Under the pieces are notes generated by a model, which was given only the letters and a program-made list of their open reading frames with translations, was not told where the DNA came from and did not search any database. From the NCBI GenBank assembly GCA_036554605.1, contig DATBMY010000503.1:1-22806 (forward strand): DNA of 22,806 nt, in the 5' to 3' direction. Source of the stretch: DATBMY01 sp036554605 (GTDB lineage Bacteria > Acidobacteriota > Blastocatellia > UBA7656). This document shows, piece after piece, positions 1-6,581 of the stretch. Position numbers and translations under genes: made by a program. The first letter of the stretch is position 1. Each line of letters starts with the position of its first letter.

Positions 1-140
1 GGGTGTCAAGCTGAAGGCCCTCGCGCCACGGGCGTGGCGGTGATGGCTTATGGGTTTATCAGGGACAGGAGGGAGACCCTGCCCCTGTTTATTCCGGGCG
101 AGTAACGGCGAGCCGATCGACTATGACAGACCGTCTCGCC
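1..140. other. Intergenic left edge with short inverted repeats
   Basis: No gene is supported here. The stretch lies downstream of the minus-strand cytochrome gene. Two small inverted repeats are visible: a perfect 6-bp stem with a 4-nt loop at 24-39 (CGCCAC / GTGGCG), and an imperfect 10-bp stem at 60-87. Neither is followed by a T-tract on the minus strand, so they are at best weak transcription-end structures for the cytochrome gene. Confidence 0.3.
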
Positions 141-2183
141 CTACGGCGCGGCAAGGAAGCTCGGCAGAGGCGCGCCGCCGCCTCTGCCGACGGCCGGGAT
201 CCGCAGCATCGAGTCGGTCGCCTTGCCCTCGCCGTCGTCGGTCACACGCGTGTGATCGCCGGGGTGGCCCTGCGGAATGAAGATCTCGGGGTGGTCGAAG
301 GGCGCACGCCGAAAGCGGACACGCTCGTCGGTGAATGCCCGCAGGAACGACACAAGATCCTCCTTCTCCTGTTCGGTCAGGCCGAGGTTGCGCAGGGGCA
401 CGACCAAGCCGTCGCGGGTCAAAATCGGCTGAAAGTCCCCGCCACGGTTATAGAAGTCGATCACCTGCCTCAACGTCAGCTGGCCGCCGTTGTGGAAATA
501 GGGTGCGGTGAGCTCGACATTGCGCAACCCGGGCGTCTTGAATGCGCCGTCGACCGCTACGACATCGCGGCTTGCAAGAAAGGACGGAGTTAGGTTTTGG
601 TCCGAGAAGAGCCCCGCCTTCAACAACCGTGCCTCCGAGAGGGGCACGCCCCAGGGGTCAGTGCCGCCCACTCCGAGGTCCTCGTGGACCGGCCTTACGC
701 CGATAGGGTTGAAGCCGTTGTCGAATACGTTCGTCGTCGGCGTGCCGGGCAAGGCGTCGCCCGAACGCCGGAATATGCGTTTGCCCGATGCGTGACGCAC
801 CGAGGCGTTCGTCAGCTCGGCCCCGCCGTGACAATTAATGCATCGCCCCCTGTTCGTAGAAAAGATCGCCATCCCGCGCACCTGTTCCGGCGTCAGCGCG
901 CTTGTGTCTCCGTCAAAGAACCGGTCGATAGGCGCGTCGTCGGAGACCAGCGTCGCCTCGTACATCTGCACCGCGAGCCCGAAGAAGAGCGAAAAGTTCC
1001 ACTCCATCAAAGTGAACTCATCGGTTTCGAGCTTGCCGTTCGGCCTGTTGGGATTCGGCACGAAGGTCGGGTTGGCGTTCTGGTCTGCCTTGACGATCCA
1101 CACGGAGTTCCACCAGCGAGAGTGGAAGGCGGCCTGTATCAATGCCGAGTAACTTGTCGTGAGCCCTTTCTTGTTTTGCGTTTCGACGTACTGTCCGAGG
1201 ACGCTGTCGTCGGGGCTCACGCGCTGTTTAGCAAGCGGCTTGAGCGACGTCATTTTCTTGCCCTTCTTGCGTATGATCTTCGCGCCGGCCTCGGGCATCG
1301 TGCGTCCGTCGAATGACGATTCGAAGTCGCTGACCGTCGGGGCTACGGCCTGCGACGCCAGCGAAGAGTTCGCAAGCGAAATGGGCACGGGCACCGGAAC
1401 CGATGCCGGGTCGTCGGAGCGCAGCACCCGCGCATTCGCGTCGCGCGCGCCGAAAGCGTTGACACCGTTGAAGTCGTTCTGCGCCCGGCCGTCCCAGAAA
1501 TTCCGAAAGTTGAAGACGGCGTTAAAGACCGACGGCGTGTTGCGCGGTTCTACCTGCCGAACGTTGGCCGGCGTGCCGCTGTCGCTCATCACATTGAAGA
1601 TGGCATCGGGTATAAGCGTGCCCCGGTCGTTCGGGTGGCCCGGGTTAATGTCGCGGAACTCCGTCTTGAAGACGCCCTGCGATGAGACCACGTCGTTAGT
1701 GTCGGCAAGCACCGCCGAGTTCCTATTATCCGGGTCCGCAAGCTTGCGCAGAGGGAAGTCCTCGGGTCGGAGCTGGTAATTGGGCGAGCCGGAGGCGAAC
1801 GTCCTATCCGGGTCTTTGCTCCAGCTCGCGTCGACCCGGTTGAGTCCCGGCGCGAGCTGGTTCTTTGACCGGCCGTCGGCCCCTGCGTGGAAGTGGCAAG
1901 TCGCGCACGCGGTCACGCCGTCGCTGCCGACCTGCATATCCCAGAAGAGCGCCTTGCCGAGAACAATAGCTGCCTCACGGTCGACTACAAACTCGCCGAG
2001 GTTGGCCGGTTCCGGCATGGGAATACTCTTAAGAGAAGAGAGCAGCACGGGCGGCTCGGCCGGGGGTGGCGACTGGGCCGAGGCCACCCGGTCGGTCGAG
2101 TTGCTGAGCGCGCCAGCCAGCGCAAAGACGGCCGCCGCCAGAATTACCGTAGCCCTGTGTCTAGTCGATATGCGCTCGTGCAT
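141..2183 (-). CDS. Di-haem cytochrome c peroxidase / MauG-family protein, exported
   Basis: This is a 680-residue exported di-haem c-type cytochrome of the CCP/MauG family, which reduces peroxide or oxidises a partner protein in the periplasm. The N-terminus (about residues 1-36) is a signal peptide ending near ASAQ. Two haem-binding motifs are visible: CATCH at residues 93-97 and CINCH at 448-452. The C-terminal haem domain has the family pattern FKTPGLRNVELTAPYFHNGG followed by LRQVIDFYNRGG. Classical bacterial CCPs have about 330-350 residues. The excess here lies mostly between the two haem motifs, so this belongs to the large, poorly characterised subgroup. The ATG is preceded by a strong AAAGGAG six bases upstream. 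The gene lies downstream of a response regulator, and a 20-bp dyad (2291-2310) sits 108-127 nt upstream of the start, which suggests control by that regulator. The family is secure; the substrate is unknown. Confidence 0.88.
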   Translation of the reverse strand: MHERISTRHRATVILAAAVFALAGALSNSTDRVASAQSPPPAEPPVLLSSLKSIPMPEPANLGEFVVDREAAIVLGKALFWDMQVGSDGVTACATCHFHAGADGRSKNQLAPGLNRVDASWSKDPDRTFASGSPNYQLRPEDFPLRKLADPDNRNSAVLADTNDVVSSQGVFKTEFRDINPGHPNDRGTLIPDAIFNVMSDSGTPANVRQVEPRNTPSVFNAVFNFRNFWDGRAQNDFNGVNAFGARDANARVLRSDDPASVPVPVPISLANSSLASQAVAPTVSDFESSFDGRTMPEAGAKIIRKKGKKMTSLKPLAKQRVSPDDSVLGQYVETQNKKGLTTSYSALIQAAFHSRWWNSVWIVKADQNANPTFVPNPNRPNGKLETDEFTLMEWNFSLFFGLAVQMYEATLVSDDAPIDRFFDGDTSALTPEQVRGMAIFSTNRGRCINCHGGAELTNASVRHASGKRIFRRSGDALPGTPTTNVFDNGFNPIGVRPVHEDLGVGGTDPWGVPLSEARLLKAGLFSDQNLTPSFLASRDVVAVDGAFKTPGLRNVELTAPYFHNGGQLTLRQVIDFYNRGGDFQPILTRDGLVVPLRNLGLTEQEKEDLVSFLRAFTDERVRFRRAPFDHPEIFIPQGHPGDHTRVTDDGEGKATDSMLRIPAVGRGGGAPLPSFLAAP

Positions 2184-2290
2184 GAATGACTCCTTTCAAG
2201 TAGAACATCTGCGGACCGTTGGAGAGTTGGAGCACTAGCGGACGGCCCCTGACAGGCGAAGTCATCTTATTCTTTTGGCAAGTGTCGCGT

Positions 2291-2310
2291 AACTACGTAT
2301 GCAGGTAGGT
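2291..2310. promoter_or_regulatory. 20-bp dyad motif, copy 2, upstream of the cytochrome gene
   Basis: The plus-strand sequence AACTACGTATGCAGGTAGGT matches 17 of 20 positions of the motif at 3029-3048. Its ends form an imperfect dyad (ACTAC / GTAGGT). It lies between the response-regulator stop and the cytochrome gene start, upstream of an AT-rich stretch that could hold a -10 element. The size and symmetry fit a dimer of a NarL/LuxR-type regulator, and the gene next door encodes one. Binding is inferred. Confidence 0.5.
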
Positions 2311-2316
2311 GGATGA

Positions 2317-3030
2317 TTAAACCAGCCGCTCGCGCAGCGCCTTTGCTACGGCTTCGGATTTGGAATGGACCTGGAGTTTTTCGTATATGTTCTTCAGATG
2401 AAAAGAGACGGTGTTGACGCTTATCGAAAGCTCCGCTGCGGCGGTCTTGTAGTTGTGGCCTTCAACCAGGAGCTTTAACAATTCGGTCTCTTGCGGGGTA
2501 AGGTTATGGCTTGCGCGCTCGGGCGGGCGAACCTCTCTGAAGAGTTTTATCACACGCCGCGCCACTTCGGGCGACATTGGCGCGCCGCCCGAAACAACTT
2601 CTCTGAGGCATTCAAGCAATCTTGCGGGCGGCGTGTTCTTGAGCAAGTATCCGCTAGCCCCGGCGCACAGCGCGTCAAAGATCTCATCTTCGTCGTCATA
2701 AATCGTGAGCGCGACTATGGGAAGCTCCGGGTGGCGCTCTTTCAGTATGCGTATCCCCTCGGTGCCGCTCATCCCCGGCAAGCCTATGTCGGTCAGCATC
2801 ACGTCGGGAAGTTCCGCGCTAATGGCCCGCAGCGCCTCTTCCATGGTGCGAAAGTTACCCGTGCAGTGAAACCCGCTTGTCCCGTTTATCAGCATGGCGA
2901 GTCCCTCGCGCACCTCGCGCTGGTCTTCAACAATAGCAACGCTGATTGACGGCTCCCGCGGTTGGGCGAAAGAGTTTTGTGGTTTGTTCTGCACCTGGCG
3001 AAGTCTATAACAGAAGCGCCCGCGAGTCAC
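2317..3030 (-). CDS. NarL/FixJ-family response regulator
   Basis: This is a two-component response regulator with an N-terminal receiver domain and a C-terminal LuxR-type helix-turn-helix. The receiver begins near residue 29 (SISVAIVEDQREV). The acidic pocket is E35/D36, the predicted phospho-acceptor is D81 in MLTDIGLPG, and the conserved lysine is K131 in YLLKNTP. The DNA-binding domain occupies about residues 173-237 (LTPQETELLKLLVEGHNYKTAAAELSIS region). The longest frame opens with GTG at 3030, which overlaps a dyad motif and has no Shine-Dalgarno sequence. A second GTG at 2994 would remove 12 non-conserved residues and is equally plausible. The gene follows the damaged sensor-kinase gene by 8 bp, so the pair was presumably an operon. 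It may now lack its cognate kinase or be phosphorylated by another one. The cytochrome gene downstream is the obvious candidate target. Confidence 0.93.
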   Translation of the reverse strand: MTRGRFCYRLRQVQNKPQNSFAQPREPSISVAIVEDQREVREGLAMLINGTSGFHCTGNFRTMEEALRAISAELPDVMLTDIGLPGMSGTEGIRILKERHPELPIVALTIYDDEDEIFDALCAGASGYLLKNTPPARLLECLREVVSGGAPMSPEVARRVIKLFREVRPPERASHNLTPQETELLKLLVEGHNYKTAAAELSISVNTVSFHLKNIYEKLQVHSKSEAVAKALRERLV

Positions 3031-3048
3031 CTACGCATTCAGGTAGGT
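3029..3048. promoter_or_regulatory. 20-bp dyad motif, copy 1, at the regulator start
   Basis: The plus-strand sequence ACCTACGCATTCAGGTAGGT has perfect 6-bp inverted ends (ACCTAC ... GTAGGT). It spans the stop codon of the sensor gene and the first GTG of the response regulator. On the minus strand an extended -10-like TGTTATAGA lies about 17 nt downstream (plus 3004-3012). The motif would therefore occupy a -35-like position for an internal promoter driving the regulator. A near-copy lies at 2291-2310. Autoregulation is inferred. Confidence 0.5.
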
Positions 3049-4552
3049 CGCAAAACCCTTCTATGGCGAACTGGGATTATCAAGGTAAGCGTCGTGCCCA
3101 GTCCTCTATCTGACTTGATGCGAAGCTCGCCGCCAAGAGCAAGCGCGCGGCTGCGCATGCTCGCAAGCCCGTCGCGGGTAGTGTAGATGGCCTTCGGGGC
3201 AGTACGGGCGAGTTGTTCAAAGCTGTCTACTTTAGGAAATCGGCACACACCGTGGGCAGTGGCCACCCACCACTCGCCCGTGTGATCTTCGAGTAATACT
3301 TGATTCCAGCCCCAGCCATATAAAACGCCTTTCGGGAGCTTGAGGCGCAGTGCCGTAAAATGCTCCGCTTCCATCCTGTTGATAAGGTACTCGGAGTAGC
3401 TGGGCCCCCTGCTACGAGAAGTGCGCCGCCTCTATCTTTGTATAACAAAGATGCCCACTTAAACCCATCCGCCTCGGTGAAAGCGGTGATACCATTGCGC
3501 GACAGCTTCGCGACTCCGCCTATCAGCATTCCCACCCACAGATTCCCGTTGCGGTCCTCGGCAAGTGACTGCACCTCCTGGTAGGTTAGACCGTGATCCG
3601 CTGAGTAAGAGCGGAATCGAAATTCCTTCCCATCAGCAATCGGCAAAAAGCGTACAAGCCCGTTGCTACTGGCCGCCCAGAGAGTCCCATCCGAAGACTG
3701 ATATATCTGGTTTATCCACTTAGATGGCAGCCCGTCTTTATCAGTGTAGATGCGCTCGACAACAGGTCGCGATGGAACCGGGTCCGACACAAGGCGCACC
3801 AACCCGCCCATACGAGTGCCCACCCAGATGCGCCCTTCGCGGTCTTCAAGCATGCAGTGAACGCCGCCAGTATGCTGGTCGTTGTGCCGCCAGCTGTAGC
3901 TTTCGGCGCGCCCATCGGGCAGCAGGCGATAGATTCCGCCCAACGAGCCAATCCACAGCGATCCCTTCCTGTCTTCAATGATGGAGTTTATCTGCCTCTC
4001 TCTTTCGTAGTCATGGCGCATCCCCAGCTCTACGCGACGGAAAGACTCCCGCCCGTCGCGCACCTCAAGCTGGTATAGCCCCGCCGCGGTCCCACACCAC
4101 AACCGGCCGTCCCTCGATTGCAGAAGAGACAGGACCTCTTTTGACGCCGCGTCTTCACCGGGATAGTAAACGGTGAAGATCGCGCCATTCGCACTTCGCC
4201 TGCCGGCGCCCCCAATGGTGTTAAGGCGACACAACCCTGCCCCGGTCGCCACCCAGTAATCGCCTTCGCGTGTTTCGAGCAGGTCGTTGACGACGGGGCT
4301 CGGCAATCCCTGATCTACAGAGTAGGAAGTGAAGCTGTAGCCGTCGAAGCGCGACAGCCCGCCGAAGGTGCAAAACCATAAAAAGCCGCGCGAATCCGGC
4401 ACTATTCGGTGGATATTGTTGTGAGCGAGGCCGTCGGCGGTCGTGTAACTCTTGATCGGCAGGCGCTCGGCCCGTACATACGTCAGCGCGCCGAGCGTGA
4501 GAGCGAGCAGCAAAGGAAAAGCGAGCTTGTATTGTCTTTGAAAGCCGGCCAC
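3039..4552 (-). pseudogene. Sensor kinase of the propeller type, remnant with internal deletion and frameshift
   Basis: This is the remains of a hybrid sensor: a secreted ligand-binding propeller that should be followed by a Y_Y_Y domain, a membrane segment, a dimerisation/phosphoacceptor domain and a HATPase. The 5' part (GTG at 4552) encodes a signal peptide (LAFPLLLALTLGAL) and many two-component-propeller repeats of the type GDYWVATGAGLCRL and GRIWVGTRMGGLVRL. At about 3396-3403 a run of five G on the coding strand breaks the frame; a sixth G would continue the propeller as PSYSEYLINRMEAEHF. In the restored frame the propeller runs to YTTRDGL and passes directly into LASMRSRALALGGELRIKS and then GLGTTLTLIIP, which is the last (G2-box) part of a histidine-kinase ATPase domain. 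The membrane segment, phospho-acceptor histidine and most of the ATPase are absent. Normal relatives are roughly twice as long. Decay is likely, but an assembly or sequencing error cannot be excluded. Confidence 0.8.
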
Positions 4553-4618
4553 CCCCGTAGTGCGCTCCTTTGAGCCTGACCTGGTCGGCTAAAGATTCTA
4601 ATCCTTCCGCGAAAATAT

Positions 4619-6340
4619 CTAAACTTGAATCTTCGAGCGAAGGGCTTCGACCACCGAATCAACGGCCAGGTCTTGCGACTCGCGAGTGGCGCGCGTCATC
4701 AGCTCGACCTTCCCTTCCTTGATCTTTTTCCCCACGGTCAGACGATAAGGCACGCCTATCAAATCCGCGTCGTTGAACTTCACGCCCGCGCGCTCGTCGC
4801 GATCATCAAACAGCACTTCGACGCCCGCCGTTTGAAGCTCGTCGTATATTCGCTCGGCCGCGCTCATAATCTCCTGGTCTTTGATATTGACCGGGGTGAC
4901 GATGACGTGAAAAGGCGCGATTGACGCGGGCCAGACGATGCCCGCCTCGTCGCTGAAAAGCTCTACGGCCGCGGTCATCACGCGCTCGACGCCTATGCCG
5001 TAGCTGCCCATCACGATCGGCGCTTCGTGGCCGTCGGCCGTCAGCACGCGCGCGCCCATGCTATCGGAGTACTTCGTCCCGAGCTTGAATATGTGTCCGA
5101 TCTCGACGGCCTTCCATACGTCGAGCGTGCCGTCGCAGTTCGGGCAGCGCTCCCCGGCGCGGACCGTGCGCAGGCTCGCCCACTTATCGACCTTAATATC
5201 GCGCGCGAGATCTACGCCGCGCAGGTGATGGTCGTCCTTGTTTGCGCCCGTCGTCATGTTGCGCCGGTCGCTGAGCGACTCATCCGCGACGATCAGTTTC
5301 ACCTTAGAGTGCATCGAGCTGTCAAGGCCGACCGCGCCTAGCGAGCCGGCCGACGCTCCAAGCGCTTCGCGTATCTCCTCCGGGTGCGCGGGGCGTATGT
5401 TTATCGCGCCGGTCGCGTCCTGAAGCTTCGTTTCGTTCAGCTCGTGGTCGCCCCGCATGAGCACGAGCGCGAGCCGGTCATCGAGAACATAAACGAGCGT
5501 CTTGATCTGGCGGTCGGCCGGTGCGCCGCCGGGAAATGTCGTCAGGTCTTCGATTGTCCTCACGCCGGGCGTAGGAAACTCTTCGGGCGCGGCGAGACCC
5601 TGATCGTCGGTCGCCGGCTCGAGCCTTGACGTAGCCTTCTCGACGTTGGCCGCGTACCCGCACGATTCGCAGACAACTATGTAGTCTTCGCCCGCGGTGG
5701 TGTGAACCATAAACTCGGTCGACTGGCTCCCGCCCATCGCGCCAGAGCTTGCTTCGACCGGCGTGAATGTTAATCCGCATCGAGTGAATATGCGGATGTA
5801 TGCGTCGTGCTGATCCTGAAAGGCCTTATCGAGTCCCTCCCGGTCGACGTCGAAAGAGTATGCATCTTTCATCGTGAATTCGCGCACGCGCAGTAACCCC
5901 GATTTAGGCCGCGCTTCATCGCGGAACTTAGTCTGTATCTGATACCAGACCTGCGGGAGCTGCCGGTAGGAGCTGATCGCGTTGCGCGCTATTACGGTGA
6001 ATATCTCTTCGTGCGTCATTCCGAGCGCGCACTCCGCCCCTTTGCGGTCGCGCAGGCGAAACATGTTATCGCCCATGACGGTCCAGCGACCCGACTCTTT
6101 CCAGACCTCGGCCGGGTGGAGCGCCCCGAGCAGAAATTCCTGCGCGCCTATGCGGTTCATCTCTTCGCGTATTATCTGGATGACTTTCAGGCGAACGCGC
6201 TGCGCGAGCGGCAGCAGGTTATAGACGCCCGCCGTGAGCTGGCGTATATAGCCCGCGCGGACGAGCAGGCGATGGCTTATGACCTCGGCATCCGCCGGGT
6301 CTTCCCTGAGTGTAGGTATGAAGAGTCTGGACCAGCGCAT
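4619..6340 (-). CDS. proS: Prolyl-tRNA synthetase, bacterial type
   Basis: Cytoplasmic class II aminoacyl-tRNA synthetase that charges tRNA-Pro. The 573 residues match the bacterial long form. Motif 2 is FRDEARPKSGLLRVREF (about residues 139-155), motif 3 is GSYGIGVERVM (near 450), and a YbaK-like editing insertion lies between about 230 and 400. The anticodon-binding domain follows (IAPFHVIVTPVNIKDQ onward). Two CxxC pairs (CESC, CPNC) flank the insertion, as is common in this form. The reading frame extends to a TTG at 6346, but I prefer the ATG at 6340: AGGAG lies 8 nt before the ATG and only 2 nt before the TTG. It is transcribed divergently from guaB, and the sensor-kinase gene follows 66 bp downstream on the same strand. 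Confidence 0.96.
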   Translation of the reverse strand: MRWSRLFIPTLREDPADAEVISHRLLVRAGYIRQLTAGVYNLLPLAQRVRLKVIQIIREEMNRIGAQEFLLGALHPAEVWKESGRWTVMGDNMFRLRDRKGAECALGMTHEEIFTVIARNAISSYRQLPQVWYQIQTKFRDEARPKSGLLRVREFTMKDAYSFDVDREGLDKAFQDQHDAYIRIFTRCGLTFTPVEASSGAMGGSQSTEFMVHTTAGEDYIVVCESCGYAANVEKATSRLEPATDDQGLAAPEEFPTPGVRTIEDLTTFPGGAPADRQIKTLVYVLDDRLALVLMRGDHELNETKLQDATGAINIRPAHPEEIREALGASAGSLGAVGLDSSMHSKVKLIVADESLSDRRNMTTGANKDDHHLRGVDLARDIKVDKWASLRTVRAGERCPNCDGTLDVWKAVEIGHIFKLGTKYSDSMGARVLTADGHEAPIVMGSYGIGVERVMTAAVELFSDEAGIVWPASIAPFHVIVTPVNIKDQEIMSAAERIYDELQTAGVEVLFDDRDERAGVKFNDADLIGVPYRLTVGKKIKEGKVELMTRATRESQDLAVDSVVEALRSKIQV

Positions 6341-6581
6341 CGGCAATTCTCCTGTTTACGGATGACAGTACGGCCTGCAACGGAATCATGAACGGTAGCA
6401 ACCTGAAAAGTTGGATGTCAAGCAAGCAGCCGTGACTCTTGCAAAGGCTCATTCGGCTCTGATACATTCCATAGCTGGTCCACTCCAACCAGCACCGACA
6501 TATTGTGCTACGCGATCTTCCATCGCAAGCATGTGAGCCTTCAACGCGCGCGAGCGCCTTAGCAATAATAGAGGTTGTGCG

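Noticed and set aside
6439..6468. TTGCAA / TACATT as a guaB promoter
   Set aside because: Only 4 of 6 bases match each consensus box, and it lies more than 110 nt before the start, so I cannot support it.
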